DNA of 64,000 nt from the NCBI GenBank assembly GCA_032158295.1, contig CM063255.1:17388094-17452093 (forward strand), written 5' to 3'. Below the pieces are notes generated by a model. The model saw nothing but the letters and a program-made list of their open reading frames with translations, did no database searches and had not been told where the DNA came from. This DNA is from Pycnopodia helianthoides (Eukaryota; Echinodermata; Asteroidea; Forcipulatida; Asteriidae). The position numbers and the translations under genes were made by a program. Below are positions 41,201 to 51,905 of this stretch, in pieces (position 1 is the first letter of the stretch; each line of letters begins with the position of its first letter).

Positions 41201-43429
41201 TGCACGTTTAAACATGGCTAGGTGATCTCCTCTCGATCGATCAGAATGGATGTTTACCTGTCCCAGGCATTATTGAATAACTTTTCAAATGTTCTGTGCT
41301 TTGGGGAAAAAAAAAACTTGGTTAGATGCCACGAAGTAAGTGACATTGCCTTAACCATTTGTGTGTTATAAACGCCTCACGGCGTCTTCCGTCCTTGTCA
41401 AGGGGAGTGCTAACCTTCTCTCCTTTCATACAACACATCTGATGCATCGCCACCAGTTGTAAATATACACCACTAATTCTCTGCAATTTGTACTTATGGG
41501 GTTGGTTTGAAACTGATAATTTTTCAAAATGCAGGCAGACCACCTGCCAAGTATATTAGGGGAGAAGCCGCTATTTTTCTGCATCCTGCAATGTATTTTT
41601 TAAAAGAATCGAAGACACCAACTTGGTTTTATGAGGGTTTTTGTTCTTTACTAGGGCATGCTGGGAAATATGCAAATTAGCATGACTCAGCAATTTTGTA
41701 TGCTGGACTATTACACAGAAATGACTTTGGATTGTCACACTTGCAGTGGTTTGCACCGACATTGTTTGAACTCAAATGCCTGTGTAGGTAATGGAGGATT
41801 AAAAAGGAAAACAAAATTTATCAATCATTCAATCAATAATTTCTTTGTTTTAACAATTTAAAGGAGAATTTTGCTTTAAATATTTGTGCACACATAGTAC
41901 TTGCAGCTTGATTTTTCTGTCAGTTTCAGGTTGAGTTTTTTTTTTTTTTTTTTTTTTTTAAGAAAAGAGCACATTGATGAGTGGCTGGAATATTATTTTG
42001 CAATTTGGATAGTCCAATCAAAATGTCTAAACACACCTTGTTTGCATAATTAATAAGGAAAACACAACGTTTCATGTAATCAAGTTTGTAAAAGTACCAG
42101 ATCACTGATATTATTTGATTAGCCATCTGGGGGTTAAATGTGAATAAAGTTAGGTGCAATGGCATGTGTGGTCACAAAAAACACAATTTGAGCCTCTCAG
42201 ATGTAGTGACTGGTTCAGGTATTGTAACAACGTCAGGTAATTTGCAATGTAACAATGCACATTTGCTACAAAGAAATTTGACATAAATGTAACAGCACAG
42301 CTTTCAGCTTGAGGTAGTACATGTACACATGTACTAGTCTAAGGAAATTTCAAAGCACTCTAATTGAGCAAGACATGATTTAAATAAACTAGCAACGACT
42401 GATTTTTTTTTCCAAATAAGTCCCAGCATTCGAAGTTCTTAGTTTGCTTGGAATTGAACCTTCCTGTGTCCACCAACTGCCTTCAAAGTTAGACTTACAT
42501 ATACATCATCCAACATGCCCCAAACTTTTGGACTCTGATAAGATCTGTATACCTGGACCAATGACAAGCAGTGCACTAAGTGCAGTACTATTTCCTTCCA
42601 GTTCAGGCAAACACCTCTTTGTCATTATTGTTATTTGTTTGTTCTTATATTCCAGTGGTACCAACCCAGACACCAAAGGCACAGCATACGTCGTGTACGA
42701 AGACATCTTCGATGCTAAGAATGCATGTGATCATCTCTCAGGTTTCAATGTGTGCGGCCGGTACCTCGTCTTTCCTGTACTATCAACCTAACAGAGTAAG
42801 TCTGTCCTTTTTAATTTACTTCATAACTACTGGTAAACAGATGTACTTTGCCAGAGTGTAAGAAGTAAACTTCTGAACATTTGAGTTTCATTTTCAAAGT
42901 TACAAGGTTTACTTTTTTTTGTCTACATTCGTTGCTTTGCAGAGCAACATTGGGGGTCGAATTTAGGGATGGGGAAATCTCCAAACATCAAACAACAATA
43001 ATACGTTTATTTTGTCCACATCAAAATTAGTTCTATTGGTGTGGCCTGAGTTCTGCCCTCCCCGAGATTCTTCCCCCCTCCCCCTTACAGCAAATAGTGC
43101 AGAATTTTGTTCTGATAGTGCGCTCTTTTGACTCGAACTCCTTCAGCCCATATTATTTTACCGTATGGGGGACACACCACACACATCGGGGGGGGGGACA
43201 AAATCCCCTATAACACCAGCCTTCAAATAGGTAAGGTACACTTTTCTTTTTAGAAGTTTGAAAAACAAGTTTTGTAGTTGAATCTATAAGTAATTTTGCA
43301 ACATCTTTTTTGTCTTCTCTCTCTCGTTCCTCTTCTCAGGCCTTCAAGAAGCTGGACCAGGCCAAGAAACAAGCGGAACTGGACAAGATGAAAGCAAAAT
43401 ATGGACTGAGCACGCCGGAAATGAAGTAG
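38209..43429 (+). CDS. SF3B6: SF3B6 (SF3b14/p14), U2 and U12 snRNP branch-point subunit; frame broken once in exon 3
   Basis: Coding exons are 38209-38238, 40059-40177, 42656-42795 and 43340-43429, all with GT/AG sites and compatible phases (0, 2, 0). Apart from one extra base in exon 3 the gene specifies 125 codons, the same length as the human protein. The single RRM carries RNP2 (ILYIRNL, with the Tyr at residue 22 that contacts the branch adenosine) and RNP1 (KGTAYVVYE). [18 protein letters not shown] is nearly invariant across animals. Known role: SF3b subunit bound to SF3B1, close to the branch-point adenosine, in the nucleus. The start has a good context (AAG ATG G). As given, exon 3 frameshifts after CGRYLVF and stops 15 nt later. 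Introns are 1.8, 2.5 and 0.5 kb. RAB20 follows on the same strand 2.2 kb downstream. Confidence 0.96.
38839..39000. repeat. Foldback with 30-bp inverted ends in SF3B6 intron 1
   Basis: TAGTGTGAGTGTTATAACAA inverted at TTGTTATAACACTCACACTA, each extended by ATATGGCGCT. A second outer inverted pair, CTCCTAGAATTATA (38825) and ATAATTCTAGGAG (39230), brackets it. Confidence 0.83.
39677..39990 (-). repeat. tRNA-derived SINE family T, copy 4 (full length)
   Basis: TTGAACGAAGAAAAATTGAC, minus-strand tRNA head, body with AGGGATCACACCCAAGTTTA, tail AACCACAAGGGAAACTGACT, then the start of another unit (TTTGGGGTTGACCGAAG). Ends about 65 bp before SF3B6 exon 2. Confidence 0.85.
40059..40177 (+). CDS. 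SF3B6: SF3B6 coding exon 2 (RNP2 half of RRM)
   Basis: Acceptor TGTTACTCAG and donor GTAAGT. Encodes [20 protein letters not shown] and ends IRQIR plus two bases of a Val codon (gt|t). Contains the branch-point-contacting Tyr22. Confidence 0.97.
40258..40312. repeat. Near-perfect 55-bp hairpin in SF3B6 intron 2
   Basis: GTAATCAAAGTGCCTGAAGA inverted at TCTTCAGGCACTTTGATTAC with only a T/A-rich turn between. Starts 80 bp after the exon 2 donor. Confidence 0.88.
40320..40852. repeat. Inverted-repeat element hosting MITE F copy 2
   Basis: TTAAACACACTGAGGCCTGG (40320) pairs both with CCAGGCCTCGGTGTGTTTAA (to 40406) and with a diverged arm near 40797-40852 (CAAGAGCCAGGCCTTGATGT). MITE F occupies 40403-40626. 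Confidence 0.7.
40403..40626 (-). repeat. MITE family F, copy 2 (inverted)
   Basis: TTAACCCTCTTGCTGTC to GACAGTAGGAGGGTTAA, the inverse of copy 1. Confidence 0.87.
42656..42795 (+). CDS. SF3B6: SF3B6 coding exon 3 (RNP1 half of RRM), with a +1 frameshift
   Basis: Acceptor TATATTCCAG and donor AGA/GTAAGT. The exon is 140 nt, whereas phase continuity and the family need 139. Reading is in frame through CGRYLVF; the conserved continuation LYYQPNR is present but one base later. The surplus base lies in the TTTCC run at about 42771-42775. Everything else is intact, which favours an assembly or sequencing indel or a rare allele over a pseudogene. Confidence 0.95.
43340..43429 (+). CDS. SF3B6: SF3B6 terminal coding exon 4
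   Basis: Acceptor CCTCTTCTCAG; 29 codons plus TAG, beginning [20 protein letters not shown] and ending TPEMK. This is the C-terminal helix that packs on SF3B1 in known structures, more divergent than the RRM as expected. Confidence 0.95.
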   Translation, partial: AFKKLDQAKKQAELDKMKAKYGLSTPEMK

Positions 43430-44399
43430 CGGACCCCAAAACCCCCGGACTTTTGTATAAATATGTACATTCAGACATGATGTTGATGGTTGGTGCAAAG
43501 TCCTGCTTTTGATGCTGCGAGTAGAACAGCTCACACTTAATGGCTACAAAATGCCAGCGGATGAAATAGGGACGTTATAGACTGCTCATGGGGAGAATTG
43601 TCTGCTATAACTTGGCAGCGTTTGCTCCCAGACCATGGCTGTCCCAATTACTAGTGAGTCCTTCGCAGTGACCCAACTTGATGTCACCTATGGCTTCAGC
43701 ATTGGTCACCAGGATATATGGACACCCTGACATGCCTGATGGGATCACTTCCTGTTGATGGCGTATTTGGGAAAAGTTTAAACCTCCACTGTCCTGCGAT
43801 CATAAGTCATCACACTTTTTAAATTCATTGTTTTTTTTGTTTTTATTATTATTTAAAGTATTTGCTGGCCGTCATTGAAAGAAGAAACAATTCTTAACTA
43901 CATTAGTTTGTGTTGGTTTTGATTGAACGACTTTCTCTTGAGATTAACCCATAATGAAGCTTTTCCTTTGCTCTTGGTCAAGGCTTTGGTTTTTTAAGTA
44001 AATGAATCCAGTAACAGAAGATTGAGAGAAGAAACGGAATGAGATAGACTAAGAAAGGAGAGAGACTTTAAGTGGGAAACAAGGAACAAATTTGCTCCGG
44101 TGTTTCATTTAAGGTTATAACAGTAACTTACCTGAAAATTCAAGAAGCAGTTGACTGGTCCTGTTCTTGTAAGAGCAACGAACCTGTACAAGTCTAAAAG
44201 TAGACCTCGTGCACATAGGGGTAACTGGAGTAGGGCGCCCTCACACAACGGCCAAACAAGGTTGCTCATTGGACCATTCTGAGCGCCGTTATCACTGTGC
44301 GTTTCCATTGTTTTATACGCGTTTTTACCTGTAGTGTAAGAGGGCATTGGGATGGTAATGCATTTAAGGTCTATTGCCAGGTGTTTTCTTTAATTCAAT

Positions 44400-44511
44400 A
44401 GGAGACTTTTGAACGCTAGATGGCAGCAGACATACCAGGTAAAATTCCATTGTTAGAGCAATGGATTTACCTGGTGAGTCTGCTGCCACCTAGCGTCCCT
44501 GAAGTCCCCCA
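44400..44511. repeat. Foldback family S, compact copy
   Basis: GAACGCTAGATGGCAGCAGA inverted at TCTGCTGCCACCTAGCGTCC with a short turn; 112 bp. Same ends as 29316-29812 without the inserted R element. Lies in the presumed SF3B6 3' UTR. Confidence 0.85.
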
Positions 44512-44550
44512 TTGCTCATTGGTACATGTAGGTTAAGAAAAAAACTTTGT

Positions 44551-44556
44551 AATAAA
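44551..44556 (+). terminator. Candidate polyadenylation signal for SF3B6
   Basis: First AATAAA I find downstream of the SF3B6 stop, followed within about 30 bp by a TGTG-containing stretch. It implies a 3' UTR of about 1.1 kb carrying a foldback repeat (44400-44511). Not supported by transcript evidence. Confidence 0.35.
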
Positions 44557-45642
44557 ATTTTTAAATGTGAAATCCGCTCTCGTGTTGTCATTTTTGTAGT
44601 TGGTTTGAAACTTGAAAATCAGTTTTGTCCCAAGTATAGAACACAGCTTCCACAGTAACTTCCCTAGTTGTTTTTGTATCAAGATCATCAAAGTATATTG
44701 AACGATTAGTATTGCAAGTGGCCCATTGATTTATTATACTACCAAACTGCCCCCCCCCCTGATAAATTGTGATTTTCTGCCCTGTGTACATGCTTTGTTT
44801 TGTTTTATCCGAAACTATGGATATTGTTTTTGCAAACTCGAGTCTGAACCAAGTGTTTGGTTATAATTTTAGTATTCTGGTAGCACTAGCAACATTGGCA
44901 GCCCCCCCCCCCCAATTGAAATCGAAACATGCACAAATAAGCGGTTCAATATATTAAATATCCTCCTAAGTGTTGTATTTGCCCCTGCCTGTTCCCCCCC
45001 CTAAAATGAAAATGCCTGGTTTTATGCCATTGGGCCCAGCTTTCTTCCCTGCCTTTCAACTCGGTGGACCACCAGACATTTGCCCCCTAACAACATTTCA
45101 GGTTAACCAAGGCAAGGGCCAACGAGGTAAATTCCTTCGTAAAGTATTGGGCCTGTGTGTAGTTTTAAAAACAGAGCGTAACAAAGCTGCAGCAGAAGTT
45201 CTGAACAAAAATCGGATAAAATGCTGTTCGAGTTTGTCCAGTAATTTGTAAGAGCGCCATCTACGGCCGGTAAACTTTAGTGCAAGTGCTGCAACAGATA
45301 ATGCACGGCGATTAAAATACTTGTCATGTTAAAAAACTTGTCACAGTAAACACAACTGCAGCTAATTTTTAGAATAAACAAAAACAGTTTTTAGTTTGAT
45401 TTCTATAACTATAATTATGTGGGAAATCTTTTAAATGACGTTTACGTGATGCGTTTGTAGTTAAAATATTTAACATTATCAGTTGTTACACCAATTCATT
45501 AGAACTACAACAAATAGCTCAGAAATGTTTCAGTTAATTTTAGAAGTTTGCCGATTATGACACATTTCTGCAATAATAAGTTCAGAAATGATGGTATATT
45601 GAGTTCTGCAGAGATTCTCAACAGTTTTGTGTTGTTTTCGGA

Positions 45643-45671
45643 ATGTCTTTGCCGCAACCAAAGAAGAGGGC
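45643..45671 (+). CDS. RAB20: RAB20 coding exon 1
   Basis: ATG at 45643, nine codons (MSLPQPKKR) plus two bases of an Ala codon, then a strong GTAAGT donor. An in-frame TGA lies upstream. The phase-2 end fits exactly the acceptor at 48302. Chosen over the in-frame ATG at 48307 because that exon carries a good acceptor (CTTCTCCCACCAG). Confidence 0.8.
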
Positions 45672-48600
45672 GTAAGTATTTCTTGCATCCGCCTTAAAAA
45701 AAACCTTAAGTTTGTTAAAAGTAGGCGTTACGTTAACTTTTTTTTTATACGTTGATTTCTTGTCGTTGTTTTGTTGATGTTCCCGGGCTCGCGTTTGTTT
45801 CGCAAAAGGATTTTAAACCCAACGAAGGCAATCGCTCTCCTCAAAAGGGAGAAATATAAAACCCAAGAAGCTGGTAATCAGGCACAATCTCTCACATAAA
45901 ACATGTCTTACGTAACATTTATTACAAACAAGAAATGCGCTGCTATCTAGAATGATTTCACAAACAATCGAATTCAGCGGAGTCACTGATCAGTTTGGCT
46001 CAGTGTTCTTCCCTGCCTTTTTACCTCTGTGGACCCGGTTTGATTCTCGGACCGAAGCCTTGCATGTGATTGGGTTTTCAGTCCCTACCATCTTACTGTA
46101 ATAACCTGAAATTTTCCTCATTGTCTTTTTTTTTTAAAGTTGGTGCAATATTTCACTGAAGTATTACTGTTATTATTATTAGTATTAAAAAGAACAAGAC
46201 GACTGCTCAGTATTTACGTGACATATCTTTGACACACTAGCATTTTACATAAATGTTATTCGCCCTGGCATTCAAATTTTAGAGGCGAGAAGTTTTAAAA
46301 GCGCTTTTCAACCTTTCAAAATAATGATCAATATCGCAGACAAACTTTAGAAAAATTGCCATAATTTATTTGTCGATGATGTTTGGCACCTTATTTGGGG
46401 TTTGTTGGTTTATTGGATGTTATTTTTCACATGTAGAAACAGAAATTGGTAATGAGAGAAGTAATTTAATTGTTTGGTCATTGCAAAGTTGAAGTGATCC
46501 GGAACTGGTCAATGATCCCGAACTGGTCAAATGACTGTAGTAATACTTAGGATGCTTCGCCGACTATAATACTGATTCAGATTCAGATAGACGACAATCC
46601 TTATTCTAATCATTGTAAAGTAGCTTGACTGGATTCGAACACACAACCTTGTGAGCGCAAGTCCTGCAGTCTAATCTAGCCACTTGACCGAGGTGATAGA
46701 TTGTTTTCATTGCAATTTTGATGTTATCAATCATCCTTACCGACCGTGCATACAAACCACCTTACTTATACTCTTTACTTTACTCTTACTTAACGTGCAA
46801 TGACTGTTTTTTTTCCAAATAAGTCTTCCAGCAAGACCCACAAGACCACAGGACTTGTAATGTATCTCAAAATGTTTACTGGACCAGAAATAATTTTACA
46901 AGACCAGATTCAAACTGAGAAAAGACTTCCTTGCACATTTTAACTGGCATTTAATTGAACAAGCATTAAGACATAATAAGAGAAGATTTACCTCATTTGT
47001 CTTAAAGGATAATAAGTATATTTCATACCAATACTCAAAGTCAACATTTGAACATAATTTGTTTCTGTTCGGATATTATAGAGTGAGGTTCATGAATTGT
47101 TCTTGAATTGAAAACACAAGACCACCGGACTTGTCATGAGTTTACAGGCCCAATGCTAAAATCACTGGCCTCGGGCCTGCGGTCCAGTGTCAAATTCGAG
47201 CCCTGAAGTTATAGTCTTACCTGCATAGACAGGGTTTTGGCCAATGAATGGCCCGAACAGCACTTTATCTGCAGGATACAGTTTACAGCACACGGAGGTT
47301 AACCTTCTTTCAAGTTTCATTCAGGAATTTTGAATTTGATGCTTAAATTCCCAGCACTGTAGATAGAAAACAAGTTAAATTTTCCTTTTAGTAGGTAAAT
47401 TCATGAAATTTCAGAATGTTCCAAATGCTTGTATTTTGGTATCATCTTAAAGAGCTTAAAATTTGCAATAAAATGGTAGGTCTCCCACCTACATACGATT
47501 ACCTAAACAAAAGTTGTCGTAAACTACTAAGCCCTTTATTACTATGCAAAATAAGTGAAAATCTTGTGACCTTTGAGGCAGTATCTTAATGTACAGTGTA
47601 TCAGGAAATAACACATAACTTCAAATAAAACAAGCCGTTTTCGCGGTTTTGCAAATTTTGGGGTCAAATAATAATTTTGTGCAAAGTTGTCTGCCGAAGT
47701 TATGAAGTTTTTAAAGTCAATTAAGGTACGTAGATTCTGAAAATCACATTTTTAATCTTCTTACAAGTACTCTTATTTTAGTATCAACGTCCAGAATCAA
47801 AGTTGTGAAAGATTTACCTTGAAATCAATGTTTTTTTCGACGAATGTAAAATTTTATGGCTATCTTTTTTTATGTCAAATCTTGCACAAAGTAAAGATGA
47901 ATCGGATGATGAGCCATCACCTGATTACTGGACTCTAACAATCAATGTTTATCCGCTTAAACGCAGTTACATGCACAGTCAGGATTTCCCTTCTGGGAGT
48001 GACATGGTCACAAAAAAAGTCAACAAATAGCATGTTGGAATAGCGCCACCAACGGCAGTCTACTATAATCTACCTACTTTTAGGCAATTTACTTCAAGGA
48101 TGGAGATTTGCACGTTAAACTGTATAACGTTTATCACGTGCTGATTTTTAAAAAAGTTTGACGTGTTACCATAATTCAAGTTACCGATATAAATGCTGTA
48201 CCTTTGTCCTTGTAGAAAAACTTTTAATTTAAGCGCTTTCACTTTCGTTGGTTTCCATTCTGCTAACTTTTGTCAACACTGTGAAATTACTTCTCCCACC
48301 AGTGATATGAAAGTGGTCATAATCGGTGATGCCTTCGTTGGGAAAACCACTTTCATCCGGCGGTACATGGAGAGGACGTTCTCCGAAAATTTGGGGGTAA
48401 GTTTTGTTGAACACGTTGTGATTTACACGACTTGAGTATAATGTTCAATTAACCCTCCTACTGTCAGTGACTCTTGGCAACATTTTCCAGTGAGTTGACC
48501 AACCATTTGAAACCATTCGACTGCCAAGGTTGTGTACGGTGGCACAACTGTGCACAGAACTAACTGTGTACTGTGTACTGTGTACATGCATTCCCTCATG

Positions 48601-50754
48601 GTATCATATTTCAGGCTGGCATAGTTGATATATCATTCAAAACCACTTGAATGGTATTGAATGGTCAGACAGCAAGAGGGTTAATGTATGTTTCAGGCCT
48701 TGAATTATGGCCTCTGTTGCCCCTGGTCTTGGTCTTGGTGCCCCTTCACGATCCAAAAGTGGGTCGTGAACAAATTTGGATTGGCAAACTTTGGAATTCC
48801 ATCAGCAACAAAGATTGTCTCATATTTGATCTACATGAACATCAGGGTTCTGCCCACAGTGGTCGGTGCCGGAAAACCCGCCCGGCACTCAGGATTCCCC
48901 AACCACCACTGGCAGAATTTTCTTTGCTTCCGACCACCACACATTTTCCAAATTTTTGGATTACACTTGCAATTTCCTTTTAAGGTTTTCAACGAAATGT
49001 AAAAATGCGTATTTACAGGTAAAAATGGTATCCGAAGCCATTAATTTTTTGAGTACTTCTTTGATTTGAGTCTATTTATATGATCTACCGTGTAACTGTT
49101 CCATCTCGTAATGGTTTCCAGGGAAACATTTTTCCACCACTAAAGAAATCCTGTGCAGAACCCTGGAACATGTGTCCTTTAATTAAATTTTCTTTTTTTT
49201 TTCTCCCTCAACTTTTATTATCAGTTCAATGCAATGACTCATAAACATATCAAATAAAACAAACTGCGGCAATAGATAATTTACTCCCTGTTTTTACACG
49301 TATGACCTCTGCTGAAGGTGATTCAATCGACCGGGGATCAGTGGGTGAAATTCTTATTGGGTCACCGGCCTACACGTTTGCAGACCGCTGGTTTTTAAAC
49401 GACCTTTAGAATCCTTCCATAAAGATGTCATTTTGTTTTGTTCATACTTTAGACTGTTGGTGCCTGCTTTTCCCTGAAGCAATGGAAGAACTACAATATA
49501 GCAATATGGGTGAGTACTGTACATTAAAGGCACTGGACACTATTGGTAATTACTCAAAATAATCGTTAGCATAAAAACTTACTTGGTAACGAGCAATGGA
49601 GAGCTGTTGATAGTATAAAACATTGTGAGAAACGGCTCCCTCTGTAGTGTTTGAGAAAGAAGTAACTTCTCAGTAAAATATTTGAATTGATTGTGTGAGG
49701 TCTCGAAATCAAGCATCTGAAAGCACACAACTTCGTGTGACAAGGGTGTTTTTTCTTCCATTATTATCTCTCAACTTCGACGACCAATAGAGTTCAAATT
49801 TTCACAGGTTTGTTATTTTGTGCATATGTTGAGATACACCAAGTGAGAAGACTAATCTTTGACAATTACCAAAGGTGTCCAGAGTCTTTAAACACTCAAT
49901 ACATTGCTACGCCCTTGTCTTTATCATGTTTACAGCCGATACAGTAAACATGCCGTTTGATAACACACAAGCAAAATTGAAGCTTGCATTTTTTTTGGGG
50001 GGGGGGTGGTCTATAGAATTGGCTGAAAATTCTGTATCCTAGCACCTTTGTAGACCTGGTTTCGAATCCTGCCTCAGACGGCATGTGGATTGGGTTTTCA
50101 GTCCTTACCTGATTGCATGGGTTTCAGGTTTTCTCCCGTATCTAAAACTGAACATTTCTATGTGTTGCTGTTTGCGCTTCAAGGGCTGTTGGATATTTAA
50201 TGAAATCAGTAAACAAAAAATTTAAAAATACCTTCACATTGATATGATATCTGTTGATATTGTAGGACACAGCAGGGGAAGAACGTTTCTCAGGGTTGAG
50301 CTCATTCTACTGCCGGGATGCCTCGGCGGCCATTGTCGCCTATGACATCAGCAACCGGCGCTCCTTCGACCTCCTCTCCGAGCGCTACCTCCCGCTCCTC
50401 GACGCCGCAAAAGAAGACTGCCTACTCTGCATCACGGGCATGAAACTGGACATCATCGACGAGAAAACCAGGGAAGTTGAGCGGCGCCACGCCGAGAAAT
50501 TCGCCATGCAGTTGAACGCCAACCGTTTTAAGGAGGGTGACGACGTCCAGAAGCCGTACTTTGAAACGAGCTCGCTAACTGGCGAAAACGTCGATGAGGT
50601 TTTCGACTTTATATTCTCAACGCTCTTGCCCACAGATAAGGACACCACAAGTATACATCGGTCAGGCAGTCAACAGAGTAGAGGACTTATTCACGTTGAG
50701 GACGATGACCTGCAGAGCCGATCGGAGATCAAAAGAAAAAATTGTTGTAAATAA
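45643..50754 (+). CDS. RAB20: RAB20-type small GTPase
   Basis: Coding exons are 45643-45671, 48303-48396, 49453-49509 and 50266-50754; phases match (2, 0, 0) and an in-frame stop lies upstream of the ATG. Predicted 222 aa. Ras-fold motifs: P-loop GDAFVGKT (18-25), switch I Thr42 in TVGACFSLKQW, switch II DTAGEERFSGL (from 61), G4 as GMKLD with Met119 replacing the usual Asn, G5 ETSS (160-163), and a C-terminal dicysteine CCK for geranylgeranylation. LKQW, YNIAIWDTAG and FYCRDASAA match RAB20 rather than other Rabs. Vertebrate RAB20 acts in endosome, phagosome and membrane-tension biology; that role is family knowledge. The short first exon gives MSLPQPKKRADMKVVIIGD, a good fit to the RAB20 N-terminus. 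Introns are 2.6, 1.1 and 0.8 kb, two of them carrying MITEs. Confidence 0.9.
46613..46692 (-). repeat. tRNA-like relic (SINE head or tRNA pseudogene)
   Basis: Minus strand: GTCAAGTGGCTAGA (A-box-like) and GTGTTCGAATCCAGTC (B-box), about 75 bp. Acceptor-stem pairing is poor, so I call it a relic. In RAB20 intron 1. Confidence 0.5.
46820..47205. repeat. Repeat family M, intact copy
   Basis: Contains ACTTGTAATGTATCTCAAAA, TTTACTGGACCAGAAATAAT and the end CGGTCCAGTGTCAAATTCGA then GCCCTG. Related pieces at 8785-8865, 20776 and 21865-21935. The CAGGGCTCGAATTTGACACT end resembles hAT-type non-autonomous termini (inference). Confidence 0.65.
48303..48396 (+). CDS. RAB20: RAB20 coding exon 2 (P-loop)
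   Basis: Acceptor TTCTCCCACCAG, donor GGG/GTAAGT. Encodes ADMKVVIIGDAFVGKTTFIR then RYMERTFSENLG, containing the phosphate-binding loop. Phase 0 end. Confidence 0.92.
48449..48684 (+). repeat. MITE family F, copy 3, in RAB20 intron 2
   Basis: TTAACCCTCCTACTGTCAGT to GACAGCAAGAGGGTTAA, with a triplicated GTGTACT (ACTGTGTACTGTGTACTG) inside. Begins 53 bp after the exon 2 donor. Confidence 0.88.
49453..49509 (+). CDS. RAB20: RAB20 coding exon 3 (switch I)
   Basis: Acceptor ATACTTTAG, donor TGG/GTGAGT; 19 codons, TVGACFSLKQWKNYNIAIW, aligning with the RAB20 switch I and interswitch. A 368-bp MITE begins 15 bp past the end of this exon. Confidence 0.93.
49524..49891. repeat. MITE family B, copy 2, in RAB20 intron 3
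   Basis: TTAA-flanked; ends AAAGGCACTGGACACT and AGGTGTCCAGAGTCTTTAA. The central palindrome is half deleted. Begins 15 bp past the exon 3 end. Confidence 0.87.
50266..50754 (+). CDS. RAB20: RAB20 terminal coding exon 4 (switch II to prenylation tail)
   Basis: Acceptor GATATTGTAG; 162 codons from DTAGEERFSGL to KRKNCCK, then TAA. Markedly GC-richer than its surroundings. Includes G4 GMKLD (Met for Asn), G5 ETSS and a Ser/Gln/acidic hypervariable tail. An AATAAA overlaps the stop codon (50750-50755), but a real polyA site there is doubtful. Confidence 0.93.
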   Translation, partial: DTAGEERFSGLSSFYCRDASAAIVAYDISNRRSFDLLSERYLPLLDAAKEDCLLCITGMKLDIIDEKTREVERRHAEKFAMQLNANRFKEGDDVQKPYFETSSLTGENVDEVFDFIFSTLLPTDKDTTSIHRSGSQQSRGLIHVEDDDLQSRSEIKRKNCCK

Positions 50755-51825
50755 AATTATAGAATCACCTCGACTGAGCTCTAATGAGTTTTTTTTCTTC
50801 TAAACCTGGTTGAGGTGTGATTATTGTTTATCAGTCAGGAAGCGTCTCATCGATCCCTTCAGAAATGTTCAGAGTCTTTCTGCGAGGGCGTTGCGTTATA
50901 ATGTAATCCATGTATGTTCCCACGTGGATTAGGTTTTTTCTGTGGGAATACAACTGATGTTCACGTGCCAAGTGAGGAAGAATCGTAATCAGACCGGGCG
51001 TTTCGTTCTGTCAAGGCACCAGCAGCTTTCATTTCACAAAAGGACTCCTCCAAATCCGTGTGTCAAACGAGTTTCATAGCAGTGAGGTACATACATGGGA
51101 AGATGTACTAGCCATTAACTCTAGGGTTCTCCCCACGTACGAGCTAGCATATCGGGCCAGAGTTATGGCCCATGCGCAGTAGATTTAATATCAAATTGAC
51201 AAAAAATCTCAAGAGCTCCACATTGCACAGTAGAGCTTTTAAAGCCAAAAATGTAATCAAGTTGAAAAAAAAAACAATGTTTCAATTCAGCGTGCTTCAG
51301 CCAAACCTGCAACATTTGGGTGCAGAACGCTCCACAGTTTTGAACAATCTCGGGAAAAAAACCCCCAACTCTGATATGATTCAGATGGTAAATGAGACTT
51401 TTTCGATGGATCCCTAAAGGTGACGACCCGCTTAAGTGAACAAAGCAAGAGTTCATGCATTTGTTCGTGCTGAGTGGAACCGATTGTTATGAGCACAAAC
51501 TGTAAAAGACCGTGCCCGCATAGCTATACATGGAGCTCCTTGACATTTTGCCCCAGTGTGCTCTGCATTCGTTCTGATGAAAATGGTGTCATTCCCTACA
51601 GGATTGGATTGGTGCAGATCATAATACGGTGCATCCATCTTTATGCATGATTCAAGCGCAAATTGTAGTCGATTGATGATGATGATGATGATGATGATTG
51701 GTGAAATGATCAGAAGGGAATGGTTTTAGTCATTCAGGGTTTTACATAAGTATAAGAATAACAACACAGTAATTTTATGGAAAAACAAGATCTAAGGAAA
51801 GAATTACATAAAGAGTACAGTTGGC
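50755..51825. other. Downstream of RAB20: 3' UTR and intergenic DNA
   Basis: No gene recognised. A (GAT)n microsatellite of about eight units lies at 51675-51699. The 3' UTR end is not determinable. Confidence 0.45.
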
Positions 51826-51905
51826 TGAGCGCCGGCACATTAATCCAGAGTTCTTGGTTCGAGTCCCGCTCTTGTCAATTTTTCTTTGTTCAACCCAAAA
51901 TTATA
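51826..51905 (+). repeat. tRNA-derived SINE family T, copy 6 (head only)
   Basis: GTTGGCTGAGCGCCGGCACA, GGTTCGAGTCCCGCTCTTGT, then CTTTGTTCAACCC. The first part of the A-box side is missing. Confidence 0.75.

Noticed and set aside
45809..45874. Coding-looking stretch ILNPTKAIALLKREKYKTQE after the RAB20 exon 1 donor
   Set aside because: It could be joined in frame to exon 1 but ends in a phase incompatible with RAB20 exon 2, has a weak donor, and no continuation was found.
48193..48306. N-terminal extension of RAB20 from an in-frame ATG at 48193
   Set aside because: A good acceptor (CTTCTCCCACCAG) lies inside it and matches the phase of the exon at 45643-45671. The spliced product resembles the RAB20 N-terminus, while the extension does not.
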